From Nitrospira sp. (GTDB lineage: Bacteria; Nitrospirota; Nitrospiria; Nitrospirales; Nitrospiraceae), in NCBI GenBank assembly GCA_030692565.1, contig JAUYAO010000029.1, positions 1-64,000 of the forward strand: a stretch of DNA of 64,000 nucleotides, read 5' to 3'. Below are positions 58,167-64,000 of this stretch, piece after piece; positions within the stretch are counted from its first letter, which is position 1; each line of letters begins with the position of its first letter. The notes beneath the pieces are model-generated. The model was not told the origin of the DNA. It saw nothing but the letters and a program-made list of their open reading frames with translations, and ran no database searches. The position numbers and the translations under genes were made by a program.

Positions 58167-58493
58167 ATGGTGACACGGAAGTTTCCCCGATTCCCGGCCT
58201 CCATCTCGAGCACGCTCGTCCAGCGGGATCGATTGAAGTATAACGCCGCGCTCCGCGATGTCTCCCTCAAAGGCTGCCGGGTCGAAAGCGTCATCAGACC
58301 GTTTACGGGCATGCAATTGGAGGTCTCACTGCAACTCCCCGGAGAAGCCTCCCCGATCATCATTTCCAATGCCGCGGTCCGCTGGACCGGCTCGCACGGT
58401 ATCGGCATCGAATTCCTCACGATCGCGCCCCCGCAACTCGAGCGCCTCAATCAACTGATCACCAAACTCTCGTCCGCCACGCACGCCGCCTAG
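58167..58493 (+). CDS. PilZ-domain protein (canonical motif)
   Basis: 108 residues. RKFPRFPASIS (RxxxR) at the N-terminus and DVSLKGCRV (DxSxxG) fulfil the c-di-GMP binding consensus. ISNAAVRWTGSHGIGIEFLTI is the closing strand pair. It is co-translated with the preceding PilZ gene, suggesting duplication followed by divergence, or a hetero-oligomer with one high- and one low-affinity site. Target unknown. Confidence 0.9.
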   Translation: MVTRKFPRFPASISSTLVQRDRLKYNAALRDVSLKGCRVESVIRPFTGMQLEVSLQLPGEASPIIISNAAVRWTGSHGIGIEFLTIAPPQLERLNQLITKLSSATHAA

Positions 58494-58508
58494 CCTTCCT
58501 CGCCTCTC

Positions 58509-58550
58509 GCAACAGGAATGTTGCAATTCTCCCGAGCAACTCCGTATCCT
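58509..58550 (+). promoter_or_regulatory. Promoter and palindromic operator of the toxin-antitoxin pair
   Basis: GCAACAGGAATGTTGC (58509-58524) is a perfect inverted repeat with six-base arms and a four-base centre; a further half site GCAAC is at 58535-58539. TTGCAA (58521-58526), an 18-base gap and TATCCT (58545-58550) make a promoter that the palindrome overlaps. Transcription would begin at or within a few bases of the antitoxin ATG (58559), so the message is nearly leaderless. This fits autorepression by the complex. Confidence 0.5.
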
Positions 58551-58558
58551 CTCAAACC

Positions 58559-58762
58559 ATGGATCTCTCCCAGCTTACGCCCCAACAGTTAAAAGAACTC
58601 GTCCAGGGCCTCGTCGACGATCGCCTACGCGAACTCATCGGCGATCCGGACCTCGGGTTGGCATTGGGAGACGCCCTGCAGGCGCGCTTGAAAGAGTCCC
58701 TCACCAGCAGCGAACGGCTCTCGGGCGATGACGTGGCCGACCGACTCGGGCTGCGCTGGTAA
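58559..58762 (+). CDS. Antitoxin of a type II toxin-antitoxin pair
   Basis: 67 residues: MDLSQLTPQQLKELVQGLVDD, then RLRELIGDPDLGLALGDALQ and ARLKESLTSSERLSGDDVADRLGLRW. Acidic and helical throughout, with no clear DNA-binding fold at the N-terminus. It may bind the palindrome at 58509 as a dimer or only through the complex. The downstream RelE-like gene six bases on identifies it by context. Confidence 0.72.
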   Translation: MDLSQLTPQQLKELVQGLVDDRLRELIGDPDLGLALGDALQARLKESLTSSERLSGDDVADRLGLRW

Positions 58763-58768
58763 CCGACC

Positions 58769-59029
58769 ATGGCCTGGTTTCGCCTCGCCTTCCGACCGAC
58801 CGTCATCCAGGACCTGACGCAGGTTGATCCCGCCATGGCCCAACGGCTCTTCGACAAAACCAAATGGATCGCGTCAAACGTGGACAACCTGCGCCATGAA
58901 CCGGTCGCGCCGAATCTGCCGGGCCTGTCGAAATACGCTGTCGGGGATTGGCGGATTTTTTACACGATCGATCGCGCCGACTCGCTCGTAGACATCCACG
59001 CCATTGCGCCGCGCGCCCGGCTTCGGTAG
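58769..59029 (+). CDS. RelE/ParE-superfamily toxin
   Basis: 86 residues. RLAFRPTVIQDLTQVDPAMAQRLFDKTKWI is the two-helix start, NLRHEPVAPNLPGLSKYAVGDWRIFYTIDRAD the central sheet, and LVDIHAIAPRARLR the last strand. GDWRIFYTID is the classic RelE-family core strand, and the basic C-terminus could contact the ribosome or RNA. Whether it is an mRNA interferase or a gyrase poison (ParE) cannot be told by eye. Confidence 0.82.
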   Translation: MAWFRLAFRPTVIQDLTQVDPAMAQRLFDKTKWIASNVDNLRHEPVAPNLPGLSKYAVGDWRIFYTIDRADSLVDIHAIAPRARLR

Positions 59030-59036
59030 GGGCCGG

Positions 59037-59597
59037 TCACAAATCAGGAACCGGCTCAGGCGGCATCCGATCATCGACGCTCGCCAGATGCAGGGGGAAT
59101 TGCCCCACGGCAGCATCCTTCACAAACCGACGAAGCGCTTCAGCGACCACTGGAAAGGCCATGCCATCCCACGGAATCGCGTGGCGGGGAAACAAACGCA
59201 CCTCCAGGCTTTCAGCGCCGGCTCCAAACTCAGGGGTCAGCATGCGCCCGCGGAACACCATGTACACCTGCCCGATATGCGGCATACTGAGCACCGCGTA
59301 CAACGCCGTAATCTCCACATCCGCCAGCGCCTCTTCCTTCGTCTCCCGGGCCGCCGCCTCTTCCGTCGTCTCCCCGATCTCCATAAATCCGGCCGGAAAC
59401 GTCCAGAGCCCCAGCCGCGGCTCGATCGCACGCCGACACAACAGGATCTGCCCCTCCCATTCGGGAATACAGCCAGCGACAATCTTGGGATTGTGGTAAT
59501 GAATAGCCTGACAATGGTCGCACACATAGCGCAGCACATTGTCGCCGGCTGGGATCTTTTGGCTGACCGGGGCCCCGCAGGTACTGCAGAATTTCAC
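59037..59597 (-). CDS. Nudix hydrolase with N-terminal zinc ribbon (NudC-like)
   Basis: 186 residues. Zinc ribbon CSTCGAPV and CDHCQAIHYHNPK, then a Nudix domain: LWTFPAGFMEIGETTEEAAARETKEEAL (G-x5-E-x7-R-E-x2-E-E). The ribbon followed directly by YHNPKIVAGCIPE is shared with NudC-like and ADP-ribose-type proteins, but the SQPWPFPxS signature of NudC (NADH pyrophosphatase) is absent. Likely hydrolyses a nucleoside diphosphate derivative. It converges on the toxin gene. Confidence 0.85.
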   Translation of the reverse strand: MKFCSTCGAPVSQKIPAGDNVLRYVCDHCQAIHYHNPKIVAGCIPEWEGQILLCRRAIEPRLGLWTFPAGFMEIGETTEEAAARETKEEALADVEITALYAVLSMPHIGQVYMVFRGRMLTPEFGAGAESLEVRLFPRHAIPWDGMAFPVVAEALRRFVKDAAVGQFPLHLASVDDRMPPEPVPDL

Positions 59598-59626
59598 GGC
59601 AGGCTCTTTCTCATTAGGTGATCAGG

Positions 59627-60802
59627 ATGGATAACACAAACTACCGCTGCTTTGCACCCTGTCCGCGCGGCCTCGAAGCGTTGCTGCAACAGGAACTGGC
59701 CGCCCTCGGCGCCACCGACCTGCGCCCAGCCGAGGGAGGCGTCGGATTTTCCGGTGGTCTCGCCACCATCTACCGGGCCAATCTGGAAAGTCGCATGGCC
59801 AGCCGTATACTGCTGGAAGTCGCGCACGTCCCGTATCGCACCGAACAAGATATCTACGTCGCAGCCTCCGCTCTCCCCTGGCCACAATGGTTCACCCCCG
59901 CGCGCACCATCAAAGTCAAAACCAGCGCACAGCACTGTCCGCTTAAAAGTATCGACTTCGTCACACTGCGCATTAAGGATGCCGTCTGTGACACCTTTAC
60001 CAAGCTGAAAGGCGCTCGTCCCAGCGTACACTCCAACCGCCCGGACATCCGGATCGACGCCTTTCTCGATGCCACCCATCTCACGCTTTATCTCGGAACC
60101 ACTGGGGACTCGCTCTTCAAGCGCGGCTTCCGCGAATCCACCGTCGAAGCCCCCTTGCGCGAGAATCTAGCCGCCGGCATCGTCCAGCTCACCGGCTGGA
60201 ACGGAACCACCCCACTCCTCGATCCCCTCTGCGGCGGGGGGACCATTCCGCTCGAAGCGGCCATGCTTGCCAGGAGAATAGCCCCCGGACTGGGTCGGCG
60301 CTTCGCCTTTGAACTCTTCTCGAATTTCGACCAGGCACTCTGGAAAACGGTCCAGGCTCAGGCCCAAGCCAAACAATTGCCAGCGGCTCCGGCCTCCATC
60401 TATGCATCAGATCGAGACGTGCGCGCCGTGCAAACCGCCAAGGATCAGTTCACCCGCGCCGGAGTCGCCAATGACATCGCACTCACCCAAATGGATTTGT
60501 TCGATCTCACTCCACCGCAAGAGCCCGGCACCATCGTCATGAATCCCCCCTATGGCGTCCGACTCGGCACTCAAGCCGATCTGGATGTGTTTTATCCCAA
60601 ACTGGGCTCCTGGCTGAAAACCCGGTGCGTCGGCTGGCGCGTGTATCTCTTCACCGGAGACCTTCGGGCTCCGAAGCTCATCGGCCTGGCTCCCACCAAA
60701 CGCACGCCCCTCTTCAACGGCGCCATCGAATGCCGCCTCTACGAATTCCTCATCGTCCAAGGCGGCGCCAGAAGGCGGCTTACCCCGCCCGCACAGGCTT
60801 AA
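59627..60802 (+). CDS. rlmL: RlmL-like 23S rRNA (guanine-N2) methyltransferase
   Basis: 391 residues from ATG 59627 (GTG 59618 possible). N-terminal ferredoxin-like/THUMP domain (YRCFAPCPRGLEALLQQELAAL, then KVKTSAQHCPL); C-terminal Rossmann methyltransferase with LLDPLCGGGTIPLEAAMLA (SAM loop) and TIVMNPPYGVRLG (NPPY catalytic motif). The length equals the N-terminal half of E. coli RlmKL, without the RlmK half. Probably methylates G2445-type sites in 23S rRNA; exact target inferred from family only. Confidence 0.85.
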   Translation: MDNTNYRCFAPCPRGLEALLQQELAALGATDLRPAEGGVGFSGGLATIYRANLESRMASRILLEVAHVPYRTEQDIYVAASALPWPQWFTPARTIKVKTSAQHCPLKSIDFVTLRIKDAVCDTFTKLKGARPSVHSNRPDIRIDAFLDATHLTLYLGTTGDSLFKRGFRESTVEAPLRENLAAGIVQLTGWNGTTPLLDPLCGGGTIPLEAAMLARRIAPGLGRRFAFELFSNFDQALWKTVQAQAQAKQLPAAPASIYASDRDVRAVQTAKDQFTRAGVANDIALTQMDLFDLTPPQEPGTIVMNPPYGVRLGTQADLDVFYPKLGSWLKTRCVGWRVYLFTGDLRAPKLIGLAPTKRTPLFNGAIECRLYEFLIVQGGARRRLTPPAQA

Positions 60803-61085
60803 CCCAGCCCGGCCCTTTCGACCCATACCTCGCTCTTGCCTCAAGTATTCCTCAGGATGACCGATATGAGGAGATGGTCGTGTAGGAGTCCATCGCGTGA
60901 GACCTTCCGGTTTCGGGGGCACCTTCCCCGATTCGACAGAGAGTCTGACGCGATCTTTTTTTGTCCACTCACTGCCGTCCGCGCCGGCTCACGAGCGTCC
61001 AATGGCGTCATCGCCTGTTCCTCGCTGTCCGTAGAGCCTGGCCGCGTTGCAATGGGTGCCTAATCGATAAGAAAGAGGAGTTGCC
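60803..61085. other. Intergenic region, no gene seen
   Basis: About 280 bases between the methyltransferase and the PLD-like gene. The open frames here are Arg/Ser/Cys-rich with no SD. Apart from the GAGGAG that serves the next start codon, I see nothing to annotate. Confidence 0.4.
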
Positions 61086-62069
61086 GTGTTTCATGAATAT
61101 TCGCTTTCGATCCGAGCACTCCTGCGGGATGTGTCCGGAAGTCTATATCACATCGTCGTGGCCCTCCTCAGCGCCGGCATCGCCCTGTTGCTCCCGACCG
61201 GCGCCACCCGGTTTCTGGCCTTCTGGTCCCGTATCGAAAATGACAAGCTTTCGCTCATTGCCCTGGAACTGACTGTTGCGGTCATGTTGATTCTCGGATT
61301 GAACTATCTCCGCCGGAGCGTCCGGGATCACGCGATGGCCTCCGTGGCGGCCGGGGCCGGCCTCGTCTCCTACTTCCCCCGTCGTACGAACGGCACGCAG
61401 CAGCGTATCCGGCAACTTAAAGAAGAGCACGGAGCCGGCCGGACGATCATGGTGATCGGATCCAGCGGCTACAGTACGCTCGTCGACCAGGTCGGCGACC
61501 TGTCCTCCGTGCTCGATAAATGTCTGGGTGCCAAAATTCTCCTGGTGAATCCCTACAGCCACGACGCCACGACCAGGATTCAAGCCCTCGGCCATCCGGA
61601 GCATACGCTGGCCACCTTCCGGGAAGAAGTCCGACAGAGTATTGTGCTGCTCAAGCGGCTGAAGGCCATGGGCAAAGCGATCAACCTGAAATTCTATTCG
61701 GACCCTCCGTTAGTCAAGCTGGTCATCCTGGGTGACTACCTCTGGCTCCAGCATTACCACGCGGCGTTCGATATCCAATCGATGCCCGAATATGTCTTGC
61801 GGCATAACCCCAAAGACCACGGCTTCTACACGCTCTATGCCCACTACTTCTCGTTGCGGTGGGAAAGCCCCGAGATTCCTGAATATGATTTTGAGACGGA
61901 TGAGCTGGTCTATCGGACCAAGCTCGGCCATGAGCTCCGCCGGGAACGGTATGGAATCGGCCCCGCAGCGAAGGAAACAGCCGTCACGGCCGAAGCGATC
62001 GACCTGGCATCCCCCCAGCCACTCCGACTCACGAAGAACGACGCAGCGCCAGGAGCCGTGGCAGCCTGA
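61086..62069 (+). CDS. Membrane-anchored PLD-like domain protein
   Basis: 327 residues; GTG 61086 behind GAGGAG. Two N-terminal transmembrane helices (LYHIVVALLSAGIALLLP and LIALELTVAVMLILGLNYL) anchor a cytoplasmic domain. This has TIMVIGSSGYSTLVDQVGDLSSVL, AKILLVNPYSHDATTRIQ and LKFYSDPPLVKLVILGDYLWLQHYH, the strand order of phospholipase-D-like folds, with the HxK replaced by a PPLVKLVI-x-GD form. Only degenerate HKD features are visible, so it may bind rather than cleave. Role unknown; a tail of about 60 residues is low in complexity. Confidence 0.65.
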   Translation: MFHEYSLSIRALLRDVSGSLYHIVVALLSAGIALLLPTGATRFLAFWSRIENDKLSLIALELTVAVMLILGLNYLRRSVRDHAMASVAAGAGLVSYFPRRTNGTQQRIRQLKEEHGAGRTIMVIGSSGYSTLVDQVGDLSSVLDKCLGAKILLVNPYSHDATTRIQALGHPEHTLATFREEVRQSIVLLKRLKAMGKAINLKFYSDPPLVKLVILGDYLWLQHYHAAFDIQSMPEYVLRHNPKDHGFYTLYAHYFSLRWESPEIPEYDFETDELVYRTKLGHELRRERYGIGPAAKETAVTAEAIDLASPQPLRLTKNDAAPGAVAA

Positions 62070-62174
62070 GCGCCACACCACACCGCCCCGCCCGGCGCCA
62101 GCTTCCCGGCAACAGGTCAAGTTTCCACGATCCCTGCCGATATGCCTTGTAGGTTCACCAGGAAGGCATTGACC

Positions 62175-62558
62175 ATGCAACCACGATGTCGCACTCGAAT
62201 CCCCGTCGGCTACCCGGCGAATATCCAAACCGATAGCGGGACCGGCGAAGGAGTCCTCCTCGACCTCTCGCCCACCGGCTGCAGAATGAGGAGCGACATC
62301 GACCTGAATGCCGGAGCCTATCTCGCGCTCGAGATTGCCGTGGCGCAGGAGCCCACCCCGCTGGGGGTGGAAGTCTCTGTCGTACGCTGGTGTAAAGACG
62401 GCTACCTAGGCGTGGAGTTTCTTCGATACAGTCAGGGGGTCCGGGAACGAGTCACAGATCTTGTCGCCGTCACACCGCGGGCCGATCGCCTTGGCCATTC
62501 CGGCTTTGCCGCCCAGGCCCTCCGCGCTGCCGCGTCCGAAGCTTTCCTGTCAGCCTGA
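62175..62558 (+). CDS. PilZ-domain protein
   Basis: 127 residues from ATG 62175 behind AGGAAGG. RCRTRIPVGYPANI (RxxxR), LLDLSPTGCRM (DxSxxG), EVSVVRWCKDGYLGVEFLRYS (closing strands). After the barrel there is a helical tail of about 40 residues rich in Ala and Arg. Third PilZ gene in 5 kb, which suggests local c-di-GMP effectors; no cyclase or phosphodiesterase is in the window. Confidence 0.88.
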   Translation: MQPRCRTRIPVGYPANIQTDSGTGEGVLLDLSPTGCRMRSDIDLNAGAYLALEIAVAQEPTPLGVEVSVVRWCKDGYLGVEFLRYSQGVRERVTDLVAVTPRADRLGHSGFAAQALRAAASEAFLSA

Positions 62559-62612
62559 ACACCGTCGATGATGAACAGCTCCCTTCTCGTTTGACACCGG
62601 TGACACCGGCGG

Positions 62613-64000
62613 TTAGCGGGGAACTTCCGGCACAGGATTGTCCGGAGACAGCGGCTCGTCCGTCCGGCGGCCGGTGCGCACACGCATGAACCGCAGCCGC
62701 AATCGATCGAGGTAAAGATAAATCACCGGCGTCGTGTAGAGCGTGGGCAACTGGCTCACGAGGAGCCCGCCGACGATGGCGATACCCAACGGCCGGCGCA
62801 ATTCCGACCCGACGCCCGTCCCCAGCGCCAAAGGCAGGGCGCCGAAGAGGGCCGCCAGCGTGGTCATCATGATCGGCCTGAACCGCAACAGACAGGCTTC
62901 ATAGATCGCCGCCTCCGGCGTTTTGCCATTCTTGCGCTCCGCGTCCAGCGCGAAGTCGATCATCATGATGGCGTTCTTCTTCACGATGCCGATCAATAGA
63001 ATGATCCCGATTAGCGCGATCATGCTCAGCTCCGTCTTAAACAGGAGCAACGCGAGCAGCGCGCCCACTCCCGCGGACGGCAGCGTGGAGAGGATCGTCA
63101 AGGGATGGATGTAACTCTCATAGAGAATCCCCAACACGATGTAGACCGTCACCAGCGCGGCAAGAATGAGAAAGGGCTGGTTGTCGACGGACGCCTGAAA
63201 CGCTTTGGCCGCGCCCTGAAAGGTCCCCCGGACGCCGGCCGGAAGCCCCATCTCCCGCGTCGCCTTGTCGATCGCCGCGACCGCATCGCCCAACGACGCT
63301 CCCGGAGCCATATTGAAAGACAGCGTCACGCCAGGGAACTGCCCCTGATGGTTGACGAGGAGCAGCGTGTTTGTCGGTTCGTAACGCGTCACGGCACTGA
63401 GCGGCACCTGCGCCCCCGCCGGCGATCGCACATAGATTTCCTGCAGCGTCGAGGGGTTCTGCCAATATTGCGGGGCCACCTCCATCACGACGTGATACTG
63501 GTTGAGCGGCGTATACATGATGGAGACCTGCCGCTGGCCGAATGCATCGTAAAGCGTATCGTCAATCAGCTGGGGACTGATCCCCAGCCGGGAAGCCGTG
63601 CTGCGATCGAACACCACGAGGGATTGCAGCCCCTTGTCCTGCTGATCGCTGTTCACGTCGGTGATTTCCGGCAGCGTGCGCAACTGACGCTCGACCTTGG
63701 GCGCCCAGGTGTTCAGCTCGGCGAGATCCACGCTTTGCAATGTGTACTGATATTGCGCGCTGCTGGCGCGCCCGCCGATTCGCAGGTCCTGAATGGCCTG
63801 CAGCACCGTCGGCGCACCCGTCACCTTGGCCAGCTTGGGACGCAGCCGGGCGATCACCTGATCCACGCTGAGCTCCCGCTCTTCGAGCGGTTTCAGCGAG
63901 ATGAACATACGGCCGGCATTGGTATTCCCGCTGACTCCTCCGCCGCTGAATCCCGTGACCGTGTCGACGGCTGGATCGCTCTTGATAATCTCGACGACCT
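62613..64000 (-). CDS. RND efflux transporter, inner-membrane component (C-terminal half; continues past the window)
   Basis: The reading frame enters from beyond the right edge ([16 protein letters not shown]) and stops at 62613; the first internal ATG at 63908 is not the true start. Visible: the second porter domain ([65 protein letters not shown]), then helices [41 protein letters not shown] (with the [13 protein letters not shown] motif of MdtB/C-type HAE1 pumps) and [18 protein letters not shown]. Exports drugs or metabolites using the proton gradient with a fusion protein and outer-membrane channel, which would lie off the window. Confidence 0.9.
   Translation of the reverse strand, partial: VVEIIKSDPAVDTVTGFSGGGVSGNTNAGRMFISLKPLEERELSVDQVIARLRPKLAKVTGAPTVLQAIQDLRIGGRASSAQYQYTLQSVDLAELNTWAPKVERQLRTLPEITDVNSDQQDKGLQSLVVFDRSTASRLGISPQLIDDTLYDAFGQRQVSIMYTPLNQYHVVMEVAPQYWQNPSTLQEIYVRSPAGAQVPLSAVTRYEPTNTLLLVNHQGQFPGVTLSFNMAPGASLGDAVAAIDKATREMGLPAGVRGTFQGAAKAFQASVDNQPFLILAALVTVYIVLGILYESYIHPLTILSTLPSAGVGALLALLLFKTELSMIALIGIILLIGIVKKNAIMMIDFALDAERKNGKTPEAAIYEACLLRFRPIMMTTLAALFGALPLALGTGVGSELRRPLGIAIVGGLLVSQLPTLYTTPVIYLYLDRLRLRFMRVRTGRRTDEPLSPDNPVPEVPR

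Overview
The window reads as chromosome of a free-living, moderately GC-rich, diderm bacterium, most probably a Nitrospira-type member of the Nitrospirota. This is inferred from gene content and from the look of the proteins, not from a search. The envelope genes (lgt, lnt, lolC/D, ampG, rlpA, an RND pump, many lipoproteins) require an outer membrane. A bacterial topoisomerase VI, a B12-dependent ribonucleotide reductase and an exosortase-system-associated protein of TIGR04073 type fit that lineage.

Layout. 1-1.5 kb is a scar zone: the 3' end of an IS630-type transposase cuts into a Cap4-like nuclease/P-loop NTPase gene, followed by the tail of an IS200/RAYT-type transposase and another gene fragment. 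1.5-4.4 kb holds a secreted protein, tRNA-Leu(UAA), a YtxH protein, lgt, a zincin and a TPR lipoprotein. 4.4-11.5 kb is an AddAB-like helicase/nuclease operon preceded by a zinc-ribbon and a thioredoxin-like gene. 12-17 kb carries an SF2 helicase with topoisomerase VI A and B. 17.0-18.1 kb is a gene-free, partly AT-rich kilobase with a cluster of DnaA-box-like sites. 18-28 kb has small genes, a palindromic MITE-like repeat, then lnt-prfB (+1 frameshift)-lysS-lolC-lolD and two envelope genes.

28-35 kb is a complete tryptophan operon in the order trpE-G-D-C-F-B-A, headed by a LysM lipoprotein behind a recognisable sigma-70-type promoter. 35.5-40.4 kb has a MoxR-like AAA+ ATPase directly coupled to a 638-residue protein that I cannot assign, running into ligA. 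40.4-50.4 kb includes a CorC-type protein, rlpA, a tandem-ACT protein, nrdJ with a paired NrdR-box promoter, ampG and several small envelope proteins. 50.5-53.2 kb is the overlapping pair mtaB-miaB, from a nearly leaderless promoter. 53.2-54.9 kb has a strong sigma-54 promoter with upstream repeats, driving a 27-residue membrane peptide and a lipoprotein. 54.9-56.8 kb is a repair operon (mutY-mutT-exonuclease). 57-64 kb has three single-domain PilZ proteins, a toxin-antitoxin pair with a visible operator, a NudC-like Nudix protein, an RlmL-like rRNA methyltransferase, a membrane-anchored PLD-like protein and the end of an RND transporter.

Most of the window is housekeeping. The parts with the best claim to being little described are the MoxR/638-residue pair, the sigma-54 micro-operon, the bacterial topoisomerase VI-helicase operon, the DnaA-box-rich spacer, and the interrupted defence-like gene at the left edge. 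All starts were chosen from Shine-Dalgarno (SD) position, family length or signal-peptide logic, and no database or computation was used.
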